DNA of 50,999 nt from an uncultured Pelagibacteraceae bacterium (GCA_902590845.1 CACIYJ010000005.1:1-50999); one strand, 5' to 3'. Numbered from the stretch's first letter, positions 35,722-44,581 are shown. Made by a program: numbers and translations. The notes: a model not told the origin generated them from the letters alone.

Positions 35722-36223
35722 ACTATTTATACTTTTATTAATTGTATTTGTTATTGGAGTATTTTTTATCAGTTTAAATAAGCATTCAATTTATGATACA
35801 AGAAGTTTAATTGGGCAGAAAATAACAGACATTAGATTAGATCACTTTAGCAAAAATAAAACAATTACAGGAGAAGACCTGAGTAAGAATAATTTTACTT
35901 TAATTAATTTTTGGGCATCTTGGTGCAAACCTTGTCGTGATGAACACTCTATTTTACTTAAGTTAAATAGAGAAAAAAATTTAAAACTATTGGGTGTAAA
36001 CGTTAAAGATAAAAAAAATAATGCCTTAAAATTTTTAAATGATCTTGGTAATCCATATGATGAATTAGCGCGAGATGAGCTTGGTAAACATTCAGTAAAT
36101 TTTGGTATTTATGGAGTACCAGAAAGTATATTAATTAATAAAGATCTCATAATTATAAAAAAATTTATCGGACCTATTTCTAAAAATGATTATGAATATA
36201 TTAAAAATACTGTAAGGAAATAA
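35702..36223 (+). CDS. ccmG: Thiol:disulfide interchange protein CcmG/DsbE
   Basis: A membrane-anchored periplasmic thioredoxin that reduces the apocytochrome CXXCH thiols before heme attachment. With ATG at 35702 it has a single N-terminal helix (about residues 6-24), then a thioredoxin fold with NFWASWCKPCRDEH (Cys75 and Cys78) and the cis-Pro region YGVPES. The frame stays open eight codons upstream, but that part lies within ccmF and would precede the usual MQKKIIKLF start. It overlaps ccmF by 20 bases and ccmH by one. Confidence 0.95.
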   Translation: MQKKIIKLFILLLIVFVIGVFFISLNKHSIYDTRSLIGQKITDIRLDHFSKNKTITGEDLSKNNFTLINFWASWCKPCRDEHSILLKLNREKNLKLLGVNVKDKKNNALKFLNDLGNPYDELARDELGKHSVNFGIYGVPESILINKDLIIIKKFIGPISKNDYEYIKNTVRK

Positions 36224-36588
36224 TGAGAACAAAAATAATAATTTTTTTTATTATATTAAATTTTAATATTGTTGATGCTAAAACTTTTTTAATAGATTCA
36301 AATAAGGTTTTTAAAAATTTACGTTGTTTAATTTGTCAAGGGCAATCAATCGCTGATTCAAATTCAGAATTTGCTCAAACAATTAAATTAATTGTTAGAG
36401 ATCAGATCAAAGATGGTAAATCGGAAAAAGAAATATATGATTTTTTGATTGAGAAATATGGTGAATGGATTGTCTATAAACCGCCATTAAATAAAGTTAA
36501 TTTTTTATTATGGTTATTGCCATATTTAGCTTTTGTAACTGGTGGAGGAATAATTTTTTTATTGCTCAAAAAGAGGTACAATCACTAG
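36223..36588 (+). CDS. ccmH: Cytochrome c-type biogenesis protein CcmH
   Basis: A 121-residue CcmH/CycL protein, which presents apocytochrome thiols. It has a signal peptide (about residues 1-19), the LRCLICQGQSIADS motif (Cys35 and Cys38) and a single C-terminal membrane helix (about 95-114) after KYGEWIVYKPP. The C-terminal TPR half, CcmI, is not fused here and does not follow, so it must lie elsewhere or be absent. It overlaps ccmG by one base (TAATG). Confidence 0.95.
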   Translation: MRTKIIIFFIILNFNIVDAKTFLIDSNKVFKNLRCLICQGQSIADSNSEFAQTIKLIVRDQIKDGKSEKEIYDFLIEKYGEWIVYKPPLNKVNFLLWLLPYLAFVTGGGIIFLLLKKRYNH

Positions 36589-36635
36589 CCAAAAGGCATC
36601 TATACATATGAGATATTTAATTGTATTTTCTGATT

Positions 36636-37142
36636 ATGAGATTTAAGTTTTTAATATTTTTAGCTCTACTTACTTATATGCTGAATCCAGCTTTAGCGGA
36701 TACAGGAAATAAAAAAGAGATATCTGTTTACACAGGTACATTTGATGTTATCGATAAAGAAGGTGATGATCAAACAACTTTGTTTGGCATAGAGCATAAA
36801 AATCCAGATTTATTTAGAAATACTTTTTTAGGAAAAATTTCTCCCGTTTCCGGAGGATTTATGACTGGAGATAGTTCAGTTTATTTATATACAGGCATCG
36901 AAGGCCAATATGGTGTTGGACCATTAAAAATTTTACCAAGCTTTACACCTGGATATTATGAAAAAGGTGACGGCAAAGATTTAGGAAGCGTCTTAGAATT
37001 CAAGAGCGAGATTAAAATAGGTTTTGATATTTTTGAAAATTCAAAACTAGGTTATAGCTATAGTCATATTTCAAATAATGATTGGGGAGATTCGAACCCA
37101 GGCACAGACAATCAGCAGATCACATTTTCTAAAAACTTTTAA
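36636..37142 (+). CDS. PagL-like lipid A deacylase/acyloxyacyl hydrolase
   Basis: An exported protein of about 168 residues with signal peptide (about 1-21, ending in NPALA) and an outer-membrane beta-barrel composition. The C-terminal SHISNNDWGDSNPGTD matches the PagL signature H-x-S-N...NPG-x-E. With ATG 36636 as residue 1, His144 and Ser146 fit the catalytic pair; the third residue, Glu in PagL, is Asp158 here. PagL trims the 3-O-acyl chain of lipid A. A TTG start at 36621 is also in frame but is unlikely. It follows ccmH after about 47 bases and ends five bases before lldD. Activity is not proven. Confidence 0.8.
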   Translation: MRFKFLIFLALLTYMLNPALADTGNKKEISVYTGTFDVIDKEGDDQTTLFGIEHKNPDLFRNTFLGKISPVSGGFMTGDSSVYLYTGIEGQYGVGPLKILPSFTPGYYEKGDGKDLGSVLEFKSEIKIGFDIFENSKLGYSYSHISNNDWGDSNPGTDNQQITFSKNF

Positions 37143-37147
37143 TAACA

Positions 37148-38299
37148 ATGAATTTAAATGATTGTTATAATTTTAACGATTTTAGAAAATTAGCAAAAAA
37201 GAAACTACCTTCTCCAATTTTTCATTATATTGATGGAGGATCAGATGATGAAACGACTCTTAGAAGAAACACTGAATCTTTCAATAATTGCGACTTAGTT
37301 CCAAATGTTTTAACAGACGTAAGCAAGGTAGATCTATCCACCACTGTTCTTGGACAGAAAATTGATTTTCCACTTTTTCTTGCTGCTACAGCTATGCACC
37401 GCCTCTACCATCACGAAGGAGAAAGAGCTACTGCAAGAGCCGCTGAAAAAATGGGTACCATGTTTGGTATATCCACAATGGCAACAACCAGCATCGAAGA
37501 AATTGGAAAGCTAACAAAGGGTCCAAAGTTATTTCAACTTTATATTCATAAAGATAGGGGGTTGACGGATAATTTGATCGAAAGATGTAAACAATCTGGT
37601 TTTAACAGTATGTGTTTAACTGTAGATACAGTAGTGGCAGGCAATAGAGAGAGAGATCATAGAACAGGATTTTCTACTCCTCCAAGATTAACTTTAGGTA
37701 GTCTCCTTAGTTTTGCATTACATCCAGGCTGGACATTGAACAATTTGTTACATAAAAAATTTGAATTAGCAAACATTGTTCATATGACTGACAAAGGAAG
37801 TAAAATTGATAAATCAGTTATGGATTATATAAATGAGCAATTTGATCCTTCTATGAGTTGGAAGGATGCAGAATATTGTGTAAAAAAATGGGGAGGACCA
37901 TTTGCTCTTAAAGGCGTTATGTCAGTTGAAGATGCAAAGAGAGCAATTGATATTGGTTGTAGCGCAGTAATGATTTCAAATCATGGCGGAAGGCAGCTGG
38001 ATGGTTCTAGAGCGCCTTTTGATCAATTAGCAGATATAGTTGACGCAGTTGGAGATAAAATAGAAGTAATTTTAGATGGCGGAGTCAAAAGAGGAACCCA
38101 TGTTTTAAAAGCATTGGCACTTGGAGCAAAAGCATGTAGTTTTGGCAAAGGATATTTATTTGCTTTAGGAGCTGGAGGACAAAGAGGCGTTGAGTCTATA
38201 TTACAAAAAATGCATGATGAAATTAAACGCGATATGATATTGATGGGCTGTAGATCTTTAAAAGAACTTAACAGATCAAAGATTATTTATAGAAAATGA
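37148..38299 (+). CDS. lldD: FMN-dependent alpha-hydroxy-acid dehydrogenase (L-lactate dehydrogenase-like)
   Basis: A 383-residue flavoenzyme of the LldD/glycolate-oxidase family, which oxidises L-2-hydroxyacids at the inner membrane with electrons to quinone. The start FHYIDGGSDDETTLRRNTESF, the FMN-binding FLAATAMHRLYH and TVDTVVAGNRERDHRTGF, and the active-site base in SNHGGRQLDG (His279) are clear. FMN phosphate contacts follow at DGGVKRGTHVLKALALGAKA. L-lactate is the likeliest substrate given glcDEF nearby, but glycolate cannot be excluded. It overlaps the aminotransferase gene by four bases. Confidence 0.92.
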   Translation: MNLNDCYNFNDFRKLAKKKLPSPIFHYIDGGSDDETTLRRNTESFNNCDLVPNVLTDVSKVDLSTTVLGQKIDFPLFLAATAMHRLYHHEGERATARAAEKMGTMFGISTMATTSIEEIGKLTKGPKLFQLYIHKDRGLTDNLIERCKQSGFNSMCLTVDTVVAGNRERDHRTGFSTPPRLTLGSLLSFALHPGWTLNNLLHKKFELANIVHMTDKGSKIDKSVMDYINEQFDPSMSWKDAEYCVKKWGGPFALKGVMSVEDAKRAIDIGCSAVMISNHGGRQLDGSRAPFDQLADIVDAVGDKIEVILDGGVKRGTHVLKALALGAKACSFGKGYLFALGAGGQRGVESILQKMHDEIKRDMILMGCRSLKELNRSKIIYRK

Positions 38300-39459
38300 A
38301 ATTAGCTAAAAACTTAGATAGACTTGGCACTGAATCAGCATTTGCTATTTTAGCAGAAGCTAAAAAACTTGAAGCACAAGGGAAAGAAATGATTCATTTA
38401 AGCTTGGGTCAACCTGATTTTAAATCACCAAAACATGTTGTTGATGCCGCAAAGAAAGCTATAGACGATGGTCATCATGGATATGTTTTAGCTAGCGGAA
38501 CTCTGGAGTGCAGACAAGCAGTAACAAGAAAAATTAAAAAACTTTATAATAAAGAAGTTAGTCCTGAGAGAGTTATGATAATGCCTGGAGGGAAACCAAC
38601 AATGTTTTTTGCTATCTCGATGATAGGTGAACCGGGTGCAGAAATTATATATCCTACACCAGGATTTCCAATTTATGAGTCTATGATTAATTATACTGGC
38701 GCAAAAGCTGTTCCTTATGATTTAACAAAAGACAAAGATTTAAAGTTTGATCCGGAAAAGATTTTATCTTTAATTACAGATAAAACCAGATTATTAGTTT
38801 TAATAAATCCTAATAACCCTACGGGAAGCTTTGTTGAGAAACCTGCAATAGACTTTTTGGCTGAAGGTTTAAAAAAACATCCACATGTAGCAATTTTAAG
38901 TGATGAAATTTATAGCAGACAGATTTATGACGGTAAACAAATGCCAACACTTTTTAATTATCCTGATCTTCAGGACAGGTTAATCGTTCTGGATGGTTGG
39001 AGTAAAGCATATGCTATGACTGGCTGGAGAATGGGATGGAGTGTATGGCCAGAAAAATTAATTCCTCATATTACTAAATTAGCTATTAATAGTTTTTCGT
39101 GCGTTAATGTTCCATCACAGTTTGCAGGAATAGCCGCATTAGATGGATCTGATGATCCAATAAATGAAATGATGAAAAAATTTGATGAAAGAAGAAAATT
39201 AATTCATAAATTATTAAATGACTTACCAGGTGTCGAAGCTAGTATGCCCGGTGGTGCCTTTTATATATTTCCTAAAGTCATAGGAACAGGCATGGATGGT
39301 TCTGAATTTTCTAAAAAATGCATGCATGAAGCAGGTGTTGCGATAGTACCTGGCACTGCATTTGGAAATACATCAAAGGATTATGCGCGATTTAGTTTTG
39401 CGGCATCAAATGAAAATATTGAAAAAGCATTAGAAAAAATCAAAAAAATGCTTAAGTAG
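38296..39459 (+). CDS. PLP-dependent class I/II aminotransferase
   Basis: A 387-residue aspartate-aminotransferase-fold enzyme. It shows LSLGQPDFKSP near residues 34-44, the ring-stacking region YPTPGFPIYE, NPNNPTGSFV (about 175-184), SDEIYSRQIYDG (about 200-211), and the PLP lysine in SKAYAMTGWRMGW (Lys237). The arginine that binds the substrate carboxylate is in YARFSFA near the C-terminus. Its four-base overlap with lldD and the following glcDEF suggest it works on glyoxylate or a related 2-oxoacid, for example making glycine. This role is inferred from position; AspC-like specificity cannot be read from sequence. Confidence 0.88.
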   Translation: MKLAKNLDRLGTESAFAILAEAKKLEAQGKEMIHLSLGQPDFKSPKHVVDAAKKAIDDGHHGYVLASGTLECRQAVTRKIKKLYNKEVSPERVMIMPGGKPTMFFAISMIGEPGAEIIYPTPGFPIYESMINYTGAKAVPYDLTKDKDLKFDPEKILSLITDKTRLLVLINPNNPTGSFVEKPAIDFLAEGLKKHPHVAILSDEIYSRQIYDGKQMPTLFNYPDLQDRLIVLDGWSKAYAMTGWRMGWSVWPEKLIPHITKLAINSFSCVNVPSQFAGIAALDGSDDPINEMMKKFDERRKLIHKLLNDLPGVEASMPGGAFYIFPKVIGTGMDGSEFSKKCMHEAGVAIVPGTAFGNTSKDYARFSFAASNENIEKALEKIKKMLK

Positions 39460-39509
39460 GTCATTTAGGTATTTTGACCATTATCATTTAAATCTATAAA
39501 GTATTCATT

Positions 39510-41006
39510 ATGAGCACCTTACAAATGCCAAAAGTAGAAAAATCAATCATCTCTAATAGAGATAAGATTGTGTCTGATTTAGCAAAAATAGTTAAGTTAG
39601 AGAATATTTTATCGCATCAAGATGAGATGAGGCCTTATGAAACAGATGCCTTAGCAGTTTACACACAATCTCCAATGTTAGTCGTGCTTCCTGAAACGGT
39701 AAAAGAAGTAAGTGAAATTTTAAAATATTGCAATGAAAATAAAATAAAAGTTGTTCCTAGAGGAGCCGGCACAGGATTATCAGGCGGCGCATTACCATTA
39801 GAAGATTGTATTTTACTAGCGATGGGAAAATTTAATAAAATTTTAGAATTAGATTACAAAAATAGATGTGTAGTAACCCAACCATGTGTAACTAATTTAG
39901 CTATAACTCAAGCCGTACAAGACAAAGGATTTTATTATGCACCAGATCCATCCAGTCAAATTGCATGTTCAATCGGTGGAAATGTTGCAGAAAATTCTGG
40001 AGGCGTACATTCATTAAAATATGGAGCCACAACAAATAATTTATTAGGCATAGAAATTGTATTAATGGACGGTACGATTACAAGATTTGGAGGAAAGGTA
40101 ATGGACTCCGAAGGTTATGATTTCTTAGGATTAATGACTGGCTCGGAGGGTTTGCTTGGCGTAGTAACAGAAGTTACAGTAAAAATTTTAAAAACACCCG
40201 AAGTAATTAAAGCAGCTTTAATTGGATTTCCGTCAATTGAAGATGCAGGGAATTGTGTTGCACAAATCATTGCCAAAGGTTGCATTCCTGCTGGTATGGA
40301 AATAATGGATAAAGCTTTACTTAAAGCTACTAATGATTTTTGTAAGGCCGGCTATCCGACCGATGCAGAAGCTATGATGATCATTGAATTTGACGGAAGC
40401 GAATTTGAGGTAGAGTCCCACATTAAAACTGCAGAAAAAATTGCTCAGGAAAATAATTCATCAAGTATAAAAACAAGTAAATCAAATGAAGAAAGATTAA
40501 AGTTTTGGTCTGGAAGAAAGGCTGCTTTTCCAGCATGTGGAGATTTAGCGCCAGATTATCTCTGTATGGATGGATCAATTCCTAGAGGAAAACTTGCAGA
40601 AGTTCTTAAAGAAATCAATAATTTATCGAAAAAATATAAACTTCCTGTCGCCAATGCGTTTCATGCTGGCGATGGAAATTTACATCCATTAATAATGTTT
40701 GATGCAAGTGACAAAGATCAATTAAGAAGATGTGAAGAATTTGGCGCAGATATCTTAAAATATTGTGTTAAAGTAGGTGGAGCACTTACTGGCGAACACG
40801 GTGTGGGTATCGAAAAGAGAGAATTAATGTGCGAAGCATTTAACGACACAGATATCCAACAGCAATTGAAAATTAAAGTAGCTTTAGACCCGAATTCTTT
40901 ATTAAATCCAGGAAAAGTTTATCCTATTTTAAGAAAATGTGCTGAGGAAGGAAGGGTTCATGTTCATGGAGGAAAAACAAAATTCCCTGACATTCCAAGA
41001 TTTTAG
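39510..41006 (+). CDS. glcD: Glycolate oxidase subunit GlcD
   Basis: The FAD-binding catalytic subunit of glycolate dehydrogenase, oxidising glycolate (and D-lactate) to glyoxylate. The 498-residue protein has the FAD_binding_4 domain with VVPRGAGTGLSGGALP (about residues 86-101), PDPSSQIACSIGGNVAENSGG (about 142-162) and, in the C-terminal part, HAGDGNLHP and GEHGVGIEKRE. It starts about 50 bases after the aminotransferase gene. Its end overlaps the start of glcE by 47 bases, more than usual. Confidence 0.95.
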   Translation: MSTLQMPKVEKSIISNRDKIVSDLAKIVKLENILSHQDEMRPYETDALAVYTQSPMLVVLPETVKEVSEILKYCNENKIKVVPRGAGTGLSGGALPLEDCILLAMGKFNKILELDYKNRCVVTQPCVTNLAITQAVQDKGFYYAPDPSSQIACSIGGNVAENSGGVHSLKYGATTNNLLGIEIVLMDGTITRFGGKVMDSEGYDFLGLMTGSEGLLGVVTEVTVKILKTPEVIKAALIGFPSIEDAGNCVAQIIAKGCIPAGMEIMDKALLKATNDFCKAGYPTDAEAMMIIEFDGSEFEVESHIKTAEKIAQENNSSSIKTSKSNEERLKFWSGRKAAFPACGDLAPDYLCMDGSIPRGKLAEVLKEINNLSKKYKLPVANAFHAGDGNLHPLIMFDASDKDQLRRCEEFGADILKYCVKVGGALTGEHGVGIEKRELMCEAFNDTDIQQQLKIKVALDPNSLLNPGKVYPILRKCAEEGRVHVHGGKTKFPDIPRF

Positions 41007-42219
41007 TCAATCTGTACTAAAACCAGAAACTAGAGAAGATATTTCTTTAATAATTCAAGAATGTTACAAAAAAAATATTCCAATCGAAGTTAATTGCTTA
41101 CAATCGAAAAAAAATATTGGCAGAAACTTTCAAGCGGAAAAGACATTAAATCTTTCAAATTACAGGGGAATCATTGAATATAAGCCCGAGGAACTTTATA
41201 TAAAAGTTAAGGCAGGCACCTCAATTAAAGAAATTAAAATCGAACTGGATAAACATAATCAACAATTAGCTTTTGAACCTAATGATTTTGGTCTTTTATT
41301 TAAAGGGAATCAGGATGAAGGCTCAATAGGCGGTGTCGTTTCATGTAATTTTGCTGGTTCGAGAAGATTTAAAGTTGGGAGCGTAAGAGATCATGTTCTT
41401 GGATTTCAAGGAATTAACGGAAGAGGAGAAACTATAAAATCTGGAGGAACTGTTGTAAAAAATGTTACAGGTTATGATCTTAGCAAAATATTATCTGGTT
41501 CTTTTGGGACTTTAACTGTACTAACTGAGATCTCTATTAAAGTTCTTCCAAAGCCATCGTCTAGTAAAACTTTAGTAATTAAAAACCCTCACTTAATGAA
41601 AGCTTTAGGTTATTTAAATATATCTCTTTCATCTTCAAGCGATCCATCTGGAGGTGTATTTTATCCAGAATATTTTACTAATCATTTTACTTTTAACGAC
41701 TTAACTCATGAAGGTCCTTTAACAGCTATAAGAATCGAAGGACCCAAAGAATCCATTGACCATAGAATAAAAAATTTATGTAAAGAATTAGAACTTAATA
41801 TAGATGAAAGTTTGGTTTTAGAAAACGAACAGTCTAAAATTCTTTGGGAAAAAACAAGGACACTAGAAGTTTTTTCTAAAATGAAAAGCAATTTATTGAG
41901 AATAGTTGTTCCTCCAAGTGAGACATTTGCAGTTATAAAACAAATTAAATCTCATGAACCCAAGTATTTTATCGACTGGGGAGGTAGTTTAATTTGGCTT
42001 CAACTTGACAAAATTAATACCAAAATATTAAACGATATCAGGAAAATAGTGAATAGAGCTAGCGGGTATTTAACAGCAATAAAGATCGAAGAAGATCTAA
42101 AAGCATCGGTTGATATTTTTTCTGTGGATCCTGTAAAATACAAAATATCAGAAAAATTAAAAAAAAGTTTTGACCCTAAAAGAATTTTAAATCCAGGAAA
42201 AATGTATTCAGGAATATAA
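40960..42219 (+). CDS. glcE: Glycolate oxidase subunit GlcE
   Basis: The second flavin-binding subunit of glycolate dehydrogenase. The 419-residue protein shows LKPETREDISLIIQEC, a compact FAD domain with NDFGLLFKGNQDEGSIGGVVSCN (about residues 108-130), and GGTVVKNVTGYDLSKILSGSFGTL (about 165-188). The ATG at 40960 is preceded by AAGGAAGGG; an ATG two codons on (40966) is equally possible, and the frame stays open to 40939. The long overlap with glcD suggests coupling. Its stop overlaps glcF by one base. Confidence 0.92.
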   Translation: MFMEEKQNSLTFQDFSQSVLKPETREDISLIIQECYKKNIPIEVNCLQSKKNIGRNFQAEKTLNLSNYRGIIEYKPEELYIKVKAGTSIKEIKIELDKHNQQLAFEPNDFGLLFKGNQDEGSIGGVVSCNFAGSRRFKVGSVRDHVLGFQGINGRGETIKSGGTVVKNVTGYDLSKILSGSFGTLTVLTEISIKVLPKPSSSKTLVIKNPHLMKALGYLNISLSSSSDPSGGVFYPEYFTNHFTFNDLTHEGPLTAIRIEGPKESIDHRIKNLCKELELNIDESLVLENEQSKILWEKTRTLEVFSKMKSNLLRIVVPPSETFAVIKQIKSHEPKYFIDWGGSLIWLQLDKINTKILNDIRKIVNRASGYLTAIKIEEDLKASVDIFSVDPVKYKISEKLKKSFDPKRILNPGKMYSGI

Positions 42220-43517
42220 TGCAAACAGATTTTACAGATAAACAACTTAGTAACACAGAGACAAAATCAAGTGAAAAGATCTTAAGAAAGTGTGTCCATT
42301 GTGGCATGTGCAATGCTACTTGTCCAACATATGGAATTAATGGTGATGAATTAGAGGGACCTAGAGGTAGGATTTATTTAATTAAAGATATGTTAGAGAA
42401 CAATAAAAAAGCCAATAAAAAAATTGCAAAACATATCGATAGTTGTCTTTCTTGCTACTCATGCATGACAACTTGTCCATCAGGTGTTAATTACATGCAT
42501 TTAATTGATCATGGAAGAAATCATGTAGAAACAACTTATAAGAGACCATTGTTTGATAGATTAATACGAAATATTCTTTCATATACCTTGCCTAGACCAA
42601 ATGTTTTTCTAGCACTTACAATATTAGCGAAAATAGTAAAACCTTTTAATTTTTTATTTCCAAGTTTTATTAAAAATTCCTTAAATCTTATGCCAAACAG
42701 GATTCCTGCAAGAAAAATAAAAAATAAAAGAATTCATCTATCACAAGGAGAAAAAACAATTGCTAGAGTTGCCCTTTTAACTGGATGCGTACAAAGAATT
42801 ATTTCACCAGAAATAAATGATTCTACAATTAGATTATTAAACAGACATAATGTTGAAGTTTTAGTTTTACCGGAGATAGATTGTTGTGGTTCTTTAAATC
42901 ATCATCTAGGTAAAAAGGAATTAGCTCATTTATCATTTAAAAAAAATATAAATTTGTGGCATGAGGAATATTTAAAAAACGGATTAGACGCGATTATAAG
43001 CAATACATCTGGATGCGGAACCACTTTAAAAGATTATGGTTTTATTTTTAGGGATGACAAAGCATTTACCAAAAAGGCAAAAAAGATTTCTGCATTAACA
43101 AAAGATATAACAGAGTTTTTAGATGAGAATCTAAAGCTAGATTTTAAAGAAAACGATGAAAAGAAATATAAGATTGCATATCATTCAGCATGCTCAATGC
43201 AACACGGACAAAAAATTCATGAACAACCAATGAATATTATAAAGAAAACTGGCAATACAGTCTTGAGCATTCCAGAAGGACATCTATGTTGTGGATCTGC
43301 AGGCACATATAATATTCTACATCAAAAAATGGCTAAATCTCTATTAAGAAATAAAGTAAAGAATATTTTAAAAGTTTCCCCAGATTTTATAGCTACAGGA
43401 AATATTGGTTGCATTAATCAGATATCCAGCGGTATAAGTATACCAATTGTTCATACTGTAGAAGTTATTGATTGGTTTACGGGAGGACCAAAACCACAAA
43501 AGTTAAAAAATTTATGA
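42219..43517 (+). CDS. glcF: Glycolate oxidase iron-sulfur subunit GlcF
   Basis: The electron-transfer subunit of glycolate dehydrogenase. It has two [4Fe-4S] ferredoxin motifs: Cys25, 28, 31, 35 (CVHCGMCNATCP) and Cys76, 79, 82, 86 (CLSCYSCMTTCP). Two CCG domains follow, with DCCGSLNHH and LCCGSAGTYN, which bind a further cluster. Length is 432. The start overlaps glcE by one base and the stop overlaps the dehydrogenase gene by four bases (ATGA). Confidence 0.96.
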   Translation: MQTDFTDKQLSNTETKSSEKILRKCVHCGMCNATCPTYGINGDELEGPRGRIYLIKDMLENNKKANKKIAKHIDSCLSCYSCMTTCPSGVNYMHLIDHGRNHVETTYKRPLFDRLIRNILSYTLPRPNVFLALTILAKIVKPFNFLFPSFIKNSLNLMPNRIPARKIKNKRIHLSQGEKTIARVALLTGCVQRIISPEINDSTIRLLNRHNVEVLVLPEIDCCGSLNHHLGKKELAHLSFKKNINLWHEEYLKNGLDAIISNTSGCGTTLKDYGFIFRDDKAFTKKAKKISALTKDITEFLDENLKLDFKENDEKKYKIAYHSACSMQHGQKIHEQPMNIIKKTGNTVLSIPEGHLCCGSAGTYNILHQKMAKSLLRNKVKNILKVSPDFIATGNIGCINQISSGISIPIVHTVEVIDWFTGGPKPQKLKNL

Positions 43518-44467
43518 AAAAGATTTTAGTTACAAGAAAATTATTACAATCAAACGAAGAAAGATTGAAAACTTTATATGATGTAAAGTTAAATTCTAAT
43601 GATGAGCTTTATTCTCAAAAAAAATTAATAGAGTTAAGCGAAGGTTGTGATGGTATATTGTCAGCGTTAACTGATAAATTAGACGAAGATACAATTAATA
43701 AATTACCTAAAAGTGTAAAAATTCTTTCTAATTTTGCGGTTGGTTTTGGAAATATAGATATAGAAGCAGCTAAAAAAAGAAATATTGTAGTAACCAACAC
43801 ACCTGAAGTTTTGACAGATGCCACAGCAGAGATAGGCATACTTTTAATTTTGGGCGCTTGCAGAAGAGCATCGGAAGGAATTGAAGGAGCCAAAGCATCA
43901 AATTGGAAGTGGTCTGCAGATTATTTAATAGGCAAACAACTCACTGGTACAAGGTTAGGTATTTTAGGCATGGGGAGAATTGGAAAAAAGATTGCTAAGA
44001 TTGCAAAATCTCTTGGCATGGTAATTCACTATCATAATCGTTCAAAGTTGAACCCAGATAAAGAAGATGGAGCTACCTATCATAAAGATTTAAAAAGCTT
44101 ATTATCTGTTTCGGATGTTTTGTCCGTGTGTTGTCCAGCGTCAAAAGAAACAATAAATTTAATTAATAAAGAAACCTTAGAATATTTACCAAAAGGAGCG
44201 GTCGTAACAAATGTTGCTAGAGGAGATATTGTAGATGATGAAGCTTTGATAGATGCGCTTGATAGAAGAAAAGTATATGCAGTAGGTTTAGATGTATATA
44301 AAGGAGAACCAAATTTAAACTCTGGATATTTAAAACACAAAAGCGCTTTCATTCTTCCTCACCTTGGTAGTGCAACAAAGGAAACTCGTACAGCAATGGC
44401 GAATCTAGCTATTAATAATCTTGAAGAATTTTTCAAAACAGGAAACTGTAAAAATAAGATAAATTAA
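43514..44467 (+). CDS. D-isomer-specific 2-hydroxyacid dehydrogenase (glyoxylate/hydroxypyruvate reductase-like)
   Basis: A 317-residue NAD(P)-dependent dehydrogenase. The Rossmann motif is LGILGMGRIGKKIA (about residues 148-161). The catalytic triad fits Arg in NVARGDIVDD (about 231-240), Glu in KGEP and His in LPHLGSATKETR (about 281). It resembles GyaR/GhrB enzymes, which reduce glyoxylate to glycolate or hydroxypyruvate to glycerate. The start is chosen at the ATGA overlap with glcF; the frame is open 14 codons upstream inside glcF. Position in the glycolate operon supports glyoxylate as substrate. Confidence 0.9.
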   Translation: MKKILVTRKLLQSNEERLKTLYDVKLNSNDELYSQKKLIELSEGCDGILSALTDKLDEDTINKLPKSVKILSNFAVGFGNIDIEAAKKRNIVVTNTPEVLTDATAEIGILLILGACRRASEGIEGAKASNWKWSADYLIGKQLTGTRLGILGMGRIGKKIAKIAKSLGMVIHYHNRSKLNPDKEDGATYHKDLKSLLSVSDVLSVCCPASKETINLINKETLEYLPKGAVVTNVARGDIVDDEALIDALDRRKVYAVGLDVYKGEPNLNSGYLKHKSAFILPHLGSATKETRTAMANLAINNLEEFFKTGNCKNKIN

Positions 44468-44497
44468 ACATCTTATTTACTACTTAGAGTTGAAAAC

Positions 44498-44514
44498 ATC
44501 AAAAGATTTTTGAT
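44498..44514. promoter_or_regulatory. Dyad ATCAAAA-GAT-TTTTGAT upstream of dctP
   Basis: Perfect seven-base inverted arms with a three-base centre, in the 114-base gap before dctP. Its right arm is shared with the FNR-like box that follows, so three half-sites of ATCAA/TTGAT type lie in a row. Confidence 0.5.
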
Positions 44515-44523
44515 TTACATCAA
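44510..44523. promoter_or_regulatory. Perfect FNR/CRP-superfamily-type box (TTGAT-N4-ATCAA) upstream of dctP
   Basis: TTGATTTACATCAA matches the FNR consensus TTGAT-N4-ATCAA in all ten defined positions. It is 59 bases before the dctP ATG. A class II activator would need the transcript start about 41.5 bases downstream of its centre, near 44558, with a -10 around 44545-44550 (TTAAAT), which is only a weak match. No regulator gene of this family is in the window. Confidence 0.5.
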
Positions 44524-44570
44524 GACTCTTAAAATTTTATATGCTTAAATATTTTTAATTATTAATAATT

Positions 44571-44578
44571 AAGGGGGA
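44571..44578 (+). promoter_or_regulatory. Strong ribosome-binding site of dctP
   Basis: AAGGGGGA stands four bases before the dctP ATG. It matches the element in front of the symporter operon and is far stronger than most start regions in this window. Confidence 0.8.
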
Positions 44579-44581
44579 CAT

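Noticed and set aside
39460-39509. Short inverted repeat GGTCA...TGACC and a possible glycine riboswitch before glcD
   Set aside because: Arms are only five bases, the gap is 50 bases, and no glycine-aptamer features are visible. It is too short for a riboswitch.
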